The position numbers were made by a program, and so were the translations under genes. From Cylindrobasidium torrendii FP15055 ss-10 (taxonomy: Eukaryota; Basidiomycota; Agaricomycetes; Agaricales; Physalacriaceae), in contig KN880452.1 in assembly GCA_000934385.1 (NCBI GenBank), positions 64,725 through 128,724 of the forward strand: a DNA stretch of 64,000 nt, read 5' to 3'. A model generated the notes under the pieces. The model ran no database searches. It had not been told where the DNA came from and saw only the letters and a program-made list of their open reading frames with translations. Position 1 is the first letter of the stretch. Each line of letters starts with the position of its first letter. Positions 35,212-48,909 of this stretch are shown one piece after another.

Positions 35212-35977
35212 ATGAGGCTAGGGTATGAGGAAAGTTGTGCAAGGATGATGTTCTCGCTGCGAAAGAAAATACATGAGTTTGTGAACGATTTGGGCGGATG
35301 GAGACGCACCGTTTGATAGATTGCGAGTCGCGCAGCAAATCGAGCGCGCAGCTTTTGACTTGGGAGCCTGCAACGTCGGGCGCCGAGGCTGAGATGAGGC
35401 AGAGGGCATATTCGCAGGGCACAAGATTATAAGTGACTTGCATCTGCGGCGAATGAGCATCGTGTCTGCGAAGGATAATAAAGCACGTACGCCGCTCAGG
35501 CGCAGGCTCTGCAGCATCTCGTGCAGGAAGAGAATGCAGCGGCCGCGGAGTTCATGAAGGTCGTGAAGGTCAAAGCCTGCGACGAGGGCGTGTGAGCAGG
35601 GGAAAGGATGGATGGAACGGGGTGTCGAGGCTTACAAGGGTCGTTGGGTGGTGCCCAAGTGGGAACCTAGAGAAGATCAATAGATTGTACTTGATGCGTG
35701 GTGGGTTACTCACAGCACAGTAAAGTTTGACCGACGCCAAACCAGACTTCTGGATGGCTCTGCGAGCAGGTAAGCATTAAAGGTGTCGGCGAAGGGTGTA
35801 ACGTGCCTCGTAAAGGGCTCAACGGCGTCTGTGAGGTTGTTTCCCAGCTGGTACAAATGAGTTGAGCGACTCGTGTGATCACAATGCGCTGCGTACCTCG
35901 TTGAATGGGCAATGCAGCTGGGCCGAGTCCAGGTCTTGTGTGGGGATGACAGAGGTGCGGGGAAGGACAGAAACCAT
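35212..35977 (-). CDS. Small uncharacterised protein
   Basis: I do not recognise this protein. The ATG at 35977 starts MVSVLPRTSVIPTQDLDSAQ. Splicing five or six introns of 45-55 nt gives one open frame of about 160 residues. It includes LGNNLTDAVEPFTRH, KLYCAVPTWAPPNDP, FDLHDLHELRGRCILFLHEM, MQVTYNLVPCEYALCLISAS and RENIILAQLSSYPSLIIT before the TAG at 35212. Phases match at the junctions around 35305, 35485 and 35595. The junction near 35800 needs a weak GTTACA donor, so that exon is uncertain. The middle is amphipathic helix and no membrane segment is obvious. It could be a lineage-specific protein. Confidence 0.5.
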
Positions 35978-37149
35978 GATGGAGACTTTGGGTATTGATG
36001 AGGATTAGTGGAGAGGTGTCGAGGTGGTGGGGGGGGAGAACCAGATGGACTTCAGAGGCCGCAGTCTGCATTTATATACTGGTAGCGTTGTGACGTGACG
36101 GCAGAACACGGAAGTGATTTGGAAATGATCGAATAGAGCATTTCAGTCTGGAACAGAAACCTGAATCTCAGACGCATCTAGCCATCTCAAAATGGCCCCC
36201 AAAGCGCCCCGGAAAATACCCCATTTTCCCCGCGTCTCTGTGGAGGACTACTGCAGCCAGAAACGGCTATTATCGCTCAGATTGAGGAGGGTGTATTTTG
36301 AGTGCATTTGTCACGTGCCCCGACGCCGCATGAATGGCCGCTTCCAAAAAGGAAGATGGGCAACAAATGGACAACACCAGCGACGCTCATCGGAAGAATT
36401 CGTTTGCGGACCATCGACCAATGCATCTACGTGTAAGTACTAGTATGCCTGAACCCTTGGGCCGGCCCGCTAGAGTGCCGTGTCCAAGCCGTCACGTCGC
36501 CAAAGTGTGTAGTATATCATACGCCCATATCTCAAGGCCAGAACACACAGAGATTCGCAAGGAACTTTGTGGGTATAAGAAAAGCAGCATCGGTATATCC
36601 TCCACGTATTGACTAGGCCAAACGGCTGTCTGCGGCGGTGTGTAGCACCCTAGTAAATAACTCAAGCCAATTCTTAACTTAAGCCAAGCCGCTGGTGGGC
36701 ATGAGCGGTGAGGCGTGCGTCCACAACAGCGTCGAGACACCACAGTACCAAGACGCTCTCGGAGGCTCAGCAGACCAAGCGCCCGTCGGAACGTGTAAAA
36801 GACGCATTTTTGTTGACTTTTGACAACACAATCTTGAGTAGAACTCGGCGATGCGGCGTTTTGAACAGTTTGACAAGCGAGTATTGCGCCTGCTGAATCA
36901 AACACACGAAAAGTTGCAAAAACGGCCAAATTGGCCTTGCAAACGACCTTGTCGGTCGTCGTCATCATGGGAGGTCAAGACACTTAGAAAGTAGGTAATT
37001 ATAGCGTCGCGCGCCGATGGAAGCACTCAGATGACGTCAGGTGATCGGTGCTTGAACTCGACCATCACAGCCTCGCGTCGGCCCAATTGGCTGTCTATAT
37101 TCACTTACTTATCGTCGTCGCTGGCAGCGTCTGCCGCTAGTCGCCTCCA
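35978..37149. other. Divergent intergenic region upstream of VPS13 (1.17 kb)
   Basis: Contains a CACGTG E-box (36312-36317) and a TGACGTCA element 110 bp before the VPS13 ATG. An ATG-initiated frame of 158 codons (36968-36492, minus) and one of 83 codons (36192-36443, plus) are present but have no recognisable domain, and are probably chance. Confidence 0.45.
37032..37039. promoter_or_regulatory. CRE-like site (TGACGTCA)
   Basis: Perfect palindromic TGACGTCA 110 bp upstream of the VPS13 start. It is the classic site for CREB/ATF-type bZIP factors; a role here is inferred. Confidence 0.4.
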
Positions 37150-40100
37150 ATGTGGTGGTTAGATCCAGGTCTGTATCTTCCGAACCAATGTGTTGTCCAC
37201 GGCTCAAGATGTGTACATCCAGGCAAGGAGGTACTCAATATTGTCTTCAAGCGCATCCTTTCGAATTATGTGGAGAATCTGGATTTGAACAATGTCAACT
37301 ATGGAGTACAGACAGGTAGAATTCTTTGGTGCCTGCTATCTCTGATACTCACCAAAGTCCAAGGTCAAATCACACTGCGCAATCTCACCTTGAAGCGCGG
37401 GGCACTCGATAATTTCCGCTTACCAGTCGATGTTTTGGAGGGTCAGTGCGCTCAAATTCATGTTCTACTATACTTAATCCGTTTGTATACTTACAGGCCA
37501 TCTTGGAAAGTTCACACTTTCCCTACATTGGTTAAACTTGGGAAACCAACCTGTGGAGATCCTCATCGAAGACGTCTTTCTACTTGTCGTCCCATCCACC
37601 GAATCTGCTTTCGATCCAGAAGATGAGGAGAAGCGCGCCCAGGCATTAAAACGAGAGCGTCTACAGAATGCCGAGCTTCTACATATGCAAGGTCAAGCGG
37701 AGACCAACACTGGTGCGTGCTCAGGCGATCGTTAGACAATTGCCTTACGCGTCGCAGACAATTCCGCTCAGACCCAAGGATTGTGGGAGTCGCTTACCGC
37801 GAAGATTATCAACAACATTCAAGTTACCATCAAGAATATCCACGTCCGTTACGAAGACAAGCTCAGTGTGCCGGGCGTACGTGCATGTCTATCACGCACC
37901 GAGGTGACTCTGCTTATGCGCTCATCATTAGCACCCCTTCGCCGTTGGTATCACTCTTGCAAGTCTCTCAGCAGTGTCCGTCGATGACCAATGGAAACCC
38001 GCCTTCATTGATAGCAGCGCAGGCGCCATCCACAAGGCAGGTTCTTCGCTGCATAAAAGCACCACAAACTCATCCCCGCCCAGCTCGCAGAACTCCAATC
38101 ACTTGCTGTCTACTTCGATACCGATTCCCCAAGCCAAGCTGGTCTTCCCAAGAATGAATTTCTTCAGAGATTCATGGAGATGGTACCCACATTTATGCTC
38201 CATTCCATCTGCGATGTGGTCTAACCAGTGGGGCAGATCGCATCCAACTCCCGCCATGCGGACCATCAGTTCATTCTCAAGCCTGTTTCCGGACAAGGCC
38301 GCATCATTATGAACCGACTCGCGGTCGACAAGGACAAGCCACGCTTCGATGTGCAGCTGCTCTTCGACGAGATTGGCGTTCTCCTCGACAATGACCAATA
38401 CCGCGACACCATTTCTCTGCTTGACATGTATCATGTTTACATCAGGCAGCATCAGGTCAGTCGGAGTGACCTCAGCTATGAGGTGTATTGACATGTCCCG
38501 CAGTACCGCAAGTACATGCCTGAAAGCAAGGCAATCAAGGAGAACCCAGCGAAAGCGCGCCTACAGTTTGCTACTAGCGCCATTCTCAACACCATCAAGG
38601 AGAAAAATAGGAAGTGGACGTGGGCATACTTCGCTGAACGACGCGACGACAGGAATAGATATGTCGAACTCTTCCAGAAGCAACAACTCTCGACTTTGAC
38701 ATTGGTAGCAGTGCGTAACTGCTGAACAATCTTCTGTGGCTTTTCTCAATTTCTCTTCAAGGAAATCGAGGATTTGGAGCGCCTCGAAGAGAAACTGTCG
38801 TACGAGGACATCCGATTCTACCGGTCAATCGGTCGCTCTCGGTTGCGCAAAGATGAAGCACTTCGAAAACGCCTTGAACAGGACAAAGCGAAGCAGCAGC
38901 CACAGGCGCAAAGCTGGTCCAGCTGGATATGGGGCTCCTCACAGGAAGACAAGAGTCGCGAGAATGACCCAGCTTTCGGCGGGCCAATGTCCGAGGAGCA
39001 ACGGCAGCAGCTATACGATGTGCTTGACTTCGACGAGAAATCTGGTCTTGCCGAATCGTTGCAGGGGTCAAGAGACGCCATGGTTGCCCGAGTTCATGCT
39101 AAACTCGACAAGGGCTCGTTTGCACTACTCAATAATCCGCGGGGCCAGGCAAACGAGGTTGTCTCTGTGGTCTTCGACGTCTTTAGCGCCGACATCATTA
39201 AGCGTGCGGACAACCTCGAAGCGTCGGTCGCTCTCATGGACTTCAGCGTGGTTGATGGTACTACAACTGACACTTTGTATCCCAAGATCATGTACGTGAA
39301 GGAATCCGTTGAGACCAACAAGGAAGACCCGTTCTTGTTTGTCAAGTTCGAAAATAACCCTCTCGATGAGCGTGCAGACAACGCACTCACAGTGCGTATG
39401 AGACATATGGAGGTTATCTACCACCGCGGATATGTCGAAGCTGTCTACAAATTCTTCAAGCCGCCAGAAAGTCAGCTCGAGTCCGTCGAAGCACTCTTGG
39501 TATGTGCACTACGCGCTTCGCTGTTCCCCAGCCTCACTCATACATCTTAAGACCGCTGCTGGTCAGACTTTGGAGGGCTTCAGCAAGGAGACACGAGCGG
39601 GCTTGGAGTATGCACTTCAAAGTCACAAGACAATCGACATTCAAATGGACATGAATGCGCCCGTCATCATTGTACCCGAAGAGTGTGTTGGGATTTCGCA
39701 TCACAGCTCATTTGGCTGACGGAGCTGTAGTGTGACGACATCCAAGTGCAAACATCTCATTGTTGATGCTGGATACATCTCCATCGAAAGCGACTTGGCC
39801 GACAAAGAAGCCATCAACAGTGTTGCATTGAAGAAGAACCAGAAGTATGATGATGAAGACTACAAGCGCCTCCAGACACTCATGTATGACCGCTTCACCC
39901 TCAAGCTGCAAGACGCACAGGTACGACAAGTTTGTTTGGACACCACGTGAATAGGCTAACGTCGATATAGTTCGTCTTAGGCAATGACCTTGAGCTGTGC
40001 CGTCGTGCTATGACATCTCGAGAGACAAATACACTCCATCTCGTTGAGCGTATCAACATCGACTTGGTTGTCCAGAACTCCATCGTTCCCTCTGTCGTTA

Positions 40101-43100
40101 GCCTCGCACGCTTCAAGATTTCGGGCAACCTCCCGACCTTGCAGCTCAATATGTCGGATTTCAAGTACAAGTCGCTGATGCGCCTCATCGACGTCGCGCT
40201 GCCAAGGTTTGGCTCCGAGGCTAGTACTCCAATTGAAGAGAGCCGGCCAAGTCGTTTTCCTGTCACATCGGGCTTCTTCCAGCCCACTGAGACAGAGTAT
40301 ACTGTTGACGATGAGGGTAGCGTTGAAACACACACTGAAATCAAAGCTCAAGACGAGCCTGCAGACGTGTGTGTTAATACCGAGCGTTGAACAATAATTG
40401 ACAGCCATGCAGGATCCAATGCTGCATCAACATACCTTCGAGCTTGACTTCCGGGTCGAGCAGATGAAGGTGGTGATTTCCAAGGTCAACGCCGACGACG
40501 TGGAACGTCCAATTGGAGATGTCTCGCTCGATATGTTTTCCTTGGTGTTTGCACTCGCTAAGTTCGACATGCGCGCGGATGTCAAACTCCGGTACGCATA
40601 GAAATATTTTTCTAGAACTTGTTTCTCATTTCGCACAGCGCGCTCTCAATGAACCTCATTCGCGCAAATGGCGGCAAGCCCATTCAATTCATGTCATCTC
40701 CGGACCTCGACGTGACACATAACAAGGACCTTCTGAGTGTAGTCTATACGCGTGCGCAGCGAGAATCGCCCGAATTCAACACTGTCTTCGAAGGCATCGA
40801 CCAGAGAGTTCAAGTCCGCATCTCGACGTTCATCTTCCGAGCGGCCCCAGAGCCCGTTATTTCCCTCTACGACTTCATCATGACGACCTTCGTCCCAAAG
40901 AATGATAACCCACCACTAGAATCCAACAACAGCGCTGCGGTTGTGCAAACCCAGGGCAACAATGATTCTGGGAAGATCGCGGTTGGTGTTGATCTCGAAA
41001 GTGTACAAGGTGTGTGTCACAACCCATCATCATGCGAATCAATCTCAACTTTCCTTGTAGTCGTCCTTGTCAATGGGGAGGCAAGTCTGGCAACGTTGTC
41101 CCTTTCCACTGCAAATGTGTCTGTTCTGCTCTGGAAGAGTCAGCTGAAGGTGTCAGGAAAACTCGGCAGCCTCTCGCTCACTAACGACTCCGCTGCGTTC
41201 AAGAAGAAAGATGGACATGATTTCGGTCGGATACTCTCCATCGAGGGAGACAAGCTTGCCGAATTTAACTATCAAACCTATGATCCAGAGGAGCCTGGAT
41301 GGAACGGAATCAAGTCGACCGTGTCACTCAATGTCGCTTCACTCAAGCTACATTTTCTAGAACAGCCACTACACGACATCTACTTCTTCGTTGTCAAGTT
41401 TGCCCGTCTAAAGGGTCTGTATGACGCCGCTACCACTGCTGCTATTGAGAGCGCACCCCAGCTCGACCGAATGCTGTTTGATATTTCCATACAATCCCCC
41501 ATCGTCGTTGTCCCTTTCGATGCCCTCGCATCGCAAGACACTTTGGTTTTACGCCTTGGAGAGATCACTGCCCGCAACAAATACGAGGCAGATGTCAGCA
41601 ATATTGCAGCTGGGCTCACCGGCATTCAGCTCATCTCGCAAATGCATTACGAGGAGGGCATTTCGACGCTCAAAATCATCGACGACATTGACGTGACGGC
41701 GGATGTGACGCAGGCGATTGGGATAGACCGCACTCAGAATTTCGACGTGCCCGACACGCAGGTGAGTTGCTCCGAATCGTGACGACCTCCATATACTGAC
41801 ACTCTGCGAAGGTCTCCGTCAGGATATCCGACGTCAAATTGCATTTGACCCAGCCGCAATATGTTGTTCTCATGGGCTTGGCACAGTCCATACCGAGGGT
41901 TCTCGCGGGCGCGCCAGAGGGATATGCCCAAGCCGAAAGCTCTGCATCGCCTGGAAGGAATACACCCAACGATAGCAAGGAGTCTCGATCTGTGACGCCT
42001 GCCGACCTTGCGCCAGAACTTGTCAAGTCTAGTGATGCCCTCATTTGGCCTTCAGTCGACCTCGTTGTCGCCATTGGGGCAGTCAAGTTACACCTGTACG
42101 ACGAGCATGCCACGACGACATCAAACTTGAAAGAGCACGGCATCATGCGCTTCGCGCTGAACCAGAACGAACTGCGCTTCAAGCAACTGTCAGATTCCTC
42201 TGGCGAGGCGCAAGTAGTGTTCAAATCGTTCACTATGGCCAACACTCGGTCTGGACAATCGCGCTTCCGCGAAATCATTCCAGCCGCACAACACGACCGC
42301 AATCAGTTTATGGTGCTCTACACCATGGCCGGAGGCTCCAGTCCTTCTTCCTTGGCCGTCGTGACCATTGACTCGCCTCAAGTCATCTTTGCTATGGACC
42401 CTATCTTCGCCCTTGTCACCTTCTTCACCTCACACCAAAGTGATCAAGAGCCCGAACATGCCGCCATAGAGGACGTTGCTCAAGAGGAAGAACAGCAAGA
42501 TGCGCCACAGTCGAGCTTTGACTTCCGTCTTGATCTACATGATGTGTCTATTAATCTGCTCGAAAACGACACAAACCCCGAAACTCAGAGTCTGAAATTG
42601 TCCATCAAGCAGGTCATGGTATCACAGCAGGTTGGCACAACAGTTACAACAGCCTGACGGTACATTGACATGTTCGCAGGGTGTTCTCGCAGTGAATGTG
42701 GACCGTCTGGGGATGTCCCTGGTTACAATGGGCAAGGAGTCGGACAGCGTACGCTTCTTGGACGATGTCGATTTGACTTTGTCGCTGGACAGCAGATCTT
42801 CCTTGTCACAGCAAATGACAAACATAGAAGTTACTGCAAAACCAATCGTCTTCAGGGCATCGTACCGCGACATCATCCTTATCACGTCCATTGTCAACAA
42901 GGCAATAGAACTCAGTTCGCAAGGGAGCAAGCCACAGGATGTGCATAGTGCCTCTGGGCGTCCGGGAAAACCCTCCCACATATCTTCTCGAAGGTCATCG
43001 ACACGGCGCACGGGCACGTCGAAACCAGTTGGCAAGGCGCGAGTCATTGCATCCAAGGAGCAGGTTCATCTCGTCCACTTACCTGGTAGTTCAGTGACCT

Positions 43101-46100
43101 GACGCCATCTGTAGCTCAAAGGATCATTCGATGGATTCCGGCTCGTTCTGATCGGAGATATGCACGAGCAACCTATGTTGCATCTCAAAGTGAAGCGGTT
43201 CATTGTTGGAGCAAAGGATTGGACTGGCGAGGTGAACCTAATTGATGGTCTGTGATACACGTGCTCACAGTCCGCTTCCAGTTGCACGCGACATCTACCC
43301 TGGCCACACAGATTAGTTATTGGAATCTGACAAACTCACACTGGGAGCCTCGTGAGTCTGCTTGCCTTCAATTGTACGCATACTAATGGCAATGCAGTCA
43401 TCGACCCGTGGACGTTCACCATGACGGTCAGACCCGAATGCATTTGAAAATGAACTTCATACTAAGTACCGAACAGGCATCAAAGAAGGATGCGTCCAGC
43501 GGTATTAGCCTTGGTCTCTCCGCAAGAGATTGTCTGGATCTCAATCTGAGTACAACTTTCGCCGAGATGGCAGTGACAAGCTTCAACATGTGGACTAAAG
43601 AGGGTGAAAGAGTCTTGCAAAACGCTCGTGGAAGTTATGCACCTTACAAGATTCGAAACCGTACCGGTTCACCTATCTACGTTTGGTCCGATGACGACGG
43701 AAGTGGCAACAACAAGGAGAACGCGTCGGTCAAGGTCTTGTCGGACGATTCTGTGGACTGGAGGTTCGATGACTGGAAGACACTTCGTGAAGTAGGTCGA
43801 CCACAACGGTTTTGGTACCGTGCTCATCCGTTTGAAATAGCATGTCACCTCCTCGGGGCAACACAGCATTGGCGTGCAGATTGTTGGCCAACCGTGGGAG
43901 CAGATTCGCAGCGTCCCTGTCGATCGGGAGGGAGAGTATACCTTCCCTCTGCGCCCTCGCACAGAGAAGTACACCAACCGCCTGCTTTGCGAAGTCAACG
44001 TTGTCGACAACGTTAAAGTGGTTACCATCCGGTCGACGTACAAGGTTCAAAACATGACGCTCTATCCACTCGAGGTCACGCTTGTTGACGATAATGGCCA
44101 TCCGGTACATTCACTTGAGAAGATTGTTCCGGGACAAGAATTTGCGCTTCCCATCGACGGCGCCGTGCGTCACAGAATACGTATTCAGCCTGACCGTGGG
44201 TATAGCTTTCCAGAGCCATATCAGACACTCATTCATTATTAGAGGGATTCGGATATAAGTGGTGTCCTGCCATACGCTGGGAGGATTTGGTATCTACCAG
44301 ACGGTTCACGATCAGGTGTCCCCACAATGACCCCAACGAAGCATCGTTCAGATTCCAGGCATGGGTCGATACCGACCACCAAGGCGGAACAGCGAGGTGA
44401 GTGTTCTTATAATCTGCACGTGCAATCACTCATGCATTATTTCCTCAGGTTCCCCAAAATCACTGTTAAACTTCGTGCTCCCATCGAGTTGGAGAACCTG
44501 CTTCCTTACAACCTCCAATATCGCGTCTACGACAAAGATACGGACCAAAACTGGCGCAGTTATCTTCGAAAAGGAGGTGTCATGCCCGTCCATTCCGTCG
44601 AATTGGGACATCTTGTGCTGCTCAACGTCGAGCTGGAAGACACAGGTACGCCATCTGCATCAGAGAAAATGCTCCGTCTGACATGGTTTAGTGTTTGCGC
44701 AGAGCGAATTTGCCATTATCAACACCGATGTCAATTCCGACTTCGACACTGAGAAGCGCCTCACGCTGAAAGATGATCGTGGCCGCAAGCTAGTGCTCAG
44801 ACTGAACTACTTGTAAGTCCTTTGAAGCCGTCATCGGTCACATACTCACCACGGACAGCCGTTATCCCGATTCAGGTGGGGCGTTCAAGGTCCAGATATC
44901 AGCACCATATGTGGTTGTCAACAAAACCGGATTGCCTTTCTTCATACGCTCCATTCGCACTTCTCGAGGGAGTGTGCAAGATGCAGCTGGAGAAACTCGG
45001 CCAGGTAGGTCAAAAGCCTGCACTAATTGATCTTGAACTCACGCCATGTCAGATGCCTTGGCACTGCCAACTCCTTATTGTACGTCCTTTGTTTTCCCAT
45101 CGGTCAATGACTGACAATGCGCTCCTCCAGTGCTTTCTCATCAAGCAGATGATGGTCACGATTTCAGTTTCCGTATTGGAGACTCGGACTGGTCGCATGT
45201 AAGACCCGGATAATAAGGCTAAGATTATCGACTCATCACCGTTAGGTTCTCAACGTCGAAGCTCCCACAGCTGAGAGCGCGGTGGTCATACCCTCGGTCA
45301 AATCAAAGCAGGACGAAGTCCACATTGGTGTTTCCTGGGCGGAGGGCCTCGGAAAATACAAATTGTCCAAGGTAATTACCCTTGCGCCTCGATTTATCAT
45401 CAAGAACATCTTGGGCGCGCCTATCACTTTCCGGGAACACGGCGTGGCGCCACGCGATCGCTCAACCATCAATGTTGGCGAACGCTGTCCACTTCTCGCT
45501 TTGAGGAGTACCCAAGAGAAGTTGTTGACCATTGCATACTCCGGCCTCAACGCACATTGGTATGTTGTATGTTTCTTTTGGGAGAATACGACTCACAAAG
45601 CCACAGGTCGCCTCCGATTAGTATTGAGGACATCGGCTCGGTCTATTTCCGACTAGGCAGTCCAGGACAAGACACTGTGCAACTCATTCGTGCGGATGTT
45701 AAGATCGATGGACCAACTATTTTCATCACGTTCTGCGTCGCCGATGAGGGTTACCCCTTCGTAATTGAAAACGGCAGTGACTACTCGTTTACACTTGCAC
45801 AAAGGGTATGTCTCTGGATTTGGTTAATATTGCACGAGCTCACAAAATGCCCCAGGATACACGAGAAGAACAAGCCAACCCTACAAACAAGGCGGCTCCT
45901 ACATATACCGTGAAGCCGCATACATCCTTCCCATATGCCTGGGATTATCCTGCTGCCCATGGCAAGAAGCTGGTTCTCGGCGCGGGTGGTACCCGCAGGG
46001 TCATCGACATCAAGGAAATTGGTGATCTGGTACCCTTCAAGTTCTACGTGCGTTTTCTGTCTGCTTCGCTACAAGATTTTGACCAGTGTGTTAGGACGGG

Positions 46101-48377
46101 CAACGAAATTGCGCCGTGTCGCTTGATGTTCGAGCCGATGGTCACAAGCAAATCCTGTCCGTCACCAACTACAATCCAGAATACAGTTTGTATCGTCCGA
46201 AGGCGCGCTCTGGCTCTGTACCGTCTGTCGTCCGCCAGGATACTGTGACGAGCACCGAGGCGTTCGAAGCGATTACTGAGGAGGATGTTCCCAACTTCGG
46301 ATTCAGTGTCTCCTTTGCCGGCATCGGGATTTCCCTGGTCAACAGAAAGCTCGTCGAGGTTGTCTACACCTCGATCAAGAATTTCTCCTTCGAGTATACG
46401 AGCAGTTCAGTGGCTCAAACCGTCAATCTTGCCCTTGGACATCTCCAGATTGACAATCAATTGCACGATGCTATATTCCCCGTCATTCTGCAGCCTAGTC
46501 CTATACCACAGGAGACCGGTGTTGCGCCTCTACCCACCATTCAGGCTTCAGTCATTTGGCTCAACGATGATGGTCAGTACTAACATGCTAGTGCCGTAGT
46601 TTTCACTCACTATGTTACAGCTCATGGTGTGGTATTCGTGAAGTATTGTTCGGTGCTTCTCCAAGCTCTCAATGTCGAGGCCGACGAAGATCTTCTGTTC
46701 GCAATATACGATCTTAGCCAACTGCAGGGTGTTTCTTGGGAAACCAATACTGAGGAGTATGCAAATTGCACCCATCTGCGATACTTTCTAACGTTATTCT
46801 CAGTGTCTTAATCCAGTATCCGGGCGAGATTCCAGAGCCGCAAAACACAACTGGCGGCGCTGATATCTACTTCGAGGTCCTTGAGCTACAGCCCATTAAG
46901 CTCTTCCTGTCCTTCATGCGAACTGAGAGTGTGAGCACAGAACAAAGGTATGCACACATAAGAGATTGAGCCGGCCGTTGGTACTGACCATTGTCCAGGC
47001 TGAACCTTCAGAACCCTTTGGCAGTGGTAATCAATGCTGTGACAATGGCAGTTGGCAACGTCAACGATGCTCCGCTAGAGCTCAACTCCTTGGCTATCAA
47101 AGACATGCGCCTCAAGGTCCCAGAGCTGCAGAGTCGAATTTTCTACCACTACAAGCAGGATGTTCTACGCCAGCTGTATCGCATCCTCGGCTCGGCAGAC
47201 TTCATTGGAAATCCAGTTGGACTGTTCACTAATGTTAGCTCTGGAGTGGCCGATATATTCTATGAGCCATTCAACGGCGTGGTTATGCGCGGCAACCAGG
47301 AGCTCGGCATCGGCATCGCGAAGGGTGCCGCTAGCTTTGTCAAAAAGACAGTCTTCGGTGTGAGTGACAGTGTAACCAAGTTCACCAGCAGTGTTGGCAA
47401 GGGTCTTTCGGCGGCGACTTTCGATTCAGAGTACCAAGCCAAGCGCAGGTTGAACCAGCGACGGAATAAGCCTCGACATGCAATGTAAGCATGACAATGG
47501 TACCTCCTTAGACTGCGTCTGACTATTCTCCAGCTATGGGGTTGCGGCTGGCGGTGAAGCCTTGGCGAACAGCGTGGCAAGTGCGATGGAGGGTGTTGTG
47601 ATGAAGCCCATCGAGGGCGCTGAGTCTGGAGGCGCTTTCGGTTTCTTCAAAGGTGTCGGAAAGGGCATGCTCGGGTAGATCAATCAATCCTGTTGACCGA
47701 TCTTCCCACTCACGCTTGTTGCAGTGCCGTTACCAAACCGGTCATTGGTGTCTTCGACTTGGCATCCAACGTTTCTGAAGGCATTCGTAACACAACGACG
47801 GTGTTCGATAGGGCCGAGAGAGACCGTGTCCGTTCGGTATGTATCTACCTAACACATCTACAAACTATACTCATGCTTTTCTCAGCCTCGCTTGGTACCG
47901 TCGGATGGTGTGTTAGTGGTGAGTGACTCTTCGGCCCATTTACCTTGGTACTGACTGCATGCAGCCGTACTCTACTCGCGAAGCGCAGGGGCAGTATTGG
48001 ATGAAGGACCTCAACAACGGCGCCTATCGCAAGGAAAAATACGTTGCCCATTTCAGTGAGCAACCTCTTTCGCTTCTCTAGCAAACACTCGCTGACTCCG
48101 TATTGTAGACTCTCCAGGAAGCGACAATGTTGCATTGTTAACCTCCTCGCGAGTGCTGTCATTCTGGGCCAAGACGCTCAAGTTGGACTGGGACCTGCCG
48201 TTCACGGAGGTGCAGGGAGTGACTGTCGAGGATACTGGAATTCGCTTCGCGCACAAAGCAGGCAAAGCACACGACAAGTTCGTCTTCATCCCGGACAAGG
48301 CATCCCAGAGCTGGTTCTTCGAACGCGTTGCAGTCGTCGTCCGAACTTTTAACGTGAAGCGGCGGATGGACGCCTAA
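37150..48377 (+). CDS. VPS13: VPS13 bridge-like lipid-transfer protein
   Basis: Very large rod-shaped protein that channels phospholipids between membranes at contact sites (ER, mitochondria, endosomes, vacuole). The ATG at 37150 encodes MWWLDPG; a 54-nt intron joins to KEVLNIVFKRILSNYVENLD, the chorein-N start. Other N-terminal signatures are LGNQPVEILIEDVFLLVVP and ISNNIQ/NIHVRYED-type repeats (about 37.8 kb). The middle holds extended beta-groove (RBG) repeats. At 43.4-46.3 kb lies the VAB/SHR-binding region, with repeated Asn-containing strands such as YKIRNRTGSPIYVWSDDDG. The C-terminal DH-like (ATG2-C-like) part includes GNPVGLFTNVSSGVADIFYE and GIAKGAASFVKKTVFGVSDS. A PH-like tail ends KRRMDA at 48377. 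Thirty or more introns; about 3,100 residues, the usual VPS13 size. No break in the gene was seen. Confidence 0.95.
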
Positions 48378-48909
48378 GGATGGATGTTTGGATGCGCGGA
48401 TGGAGAATGCCGGTGACTGACGACGGACGAGCGACATGGATACAAACTCGCTTGGAATGGACGATGGAACAGAAACACTATTACATGAATATCTTGTACT
48501 TTCCTAACCTGTAGAACCACTGTATCGATACTGCTAATAACCATTTTACTCAATCGTCGATTTGAACAAGTTGGTGGTAATACGTGAGGAAGCGTGTCGA
48601 AGAAGTATGTGTAGAAGTGGTAGGGATGCGCCGCAGACGGTGAAATGTATATCGGTTTTCGTCTCGTATTGCGGTGTCGGTGTATAGTGGAGTGTTAAGC
48701 TAAAGCAAGGCGCAAACGACGGAGACAACAGTCCGAAAACCAAGTGGACACCGACAAGCAAAAAAGGAGGATGAGTATGTAGAGTTATATCACAATGAGA
48801 TCGGATGATAAGATAGTCAATCGTATACAAAAAAGGACAGGTAAATGGGTCGGCGATAAAACGAGCGGTAGATCCAAAGCTAAATGGACCATATAAGGGT
48901 GGACAGGTA
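48378..48909. other. Convergent 3' flanks of VPS13 and the DENN gene
   Basis: 532 bp between convergent stop codons; AT-richer, presumably overlapping 3' UTRs. An open minus-strand frame here lacks recognisable features. Confidence 0.5.

Noticed and set aside
36192..36443. 83-codon plus-strand frame starting MAPKAPRKIPHFPRVS
   Set aside because: Good ATG context but short and basic, with no continuation through plausible splice sites and no family match.
36492..36968. 158-codon ATG-initiated minus-strand frame upstream of VPS13
   Set aside because: No recognisable domain, unusual Cys/Leu/Arg composition, and it lies in the VPS13 promoter region; likely chance.
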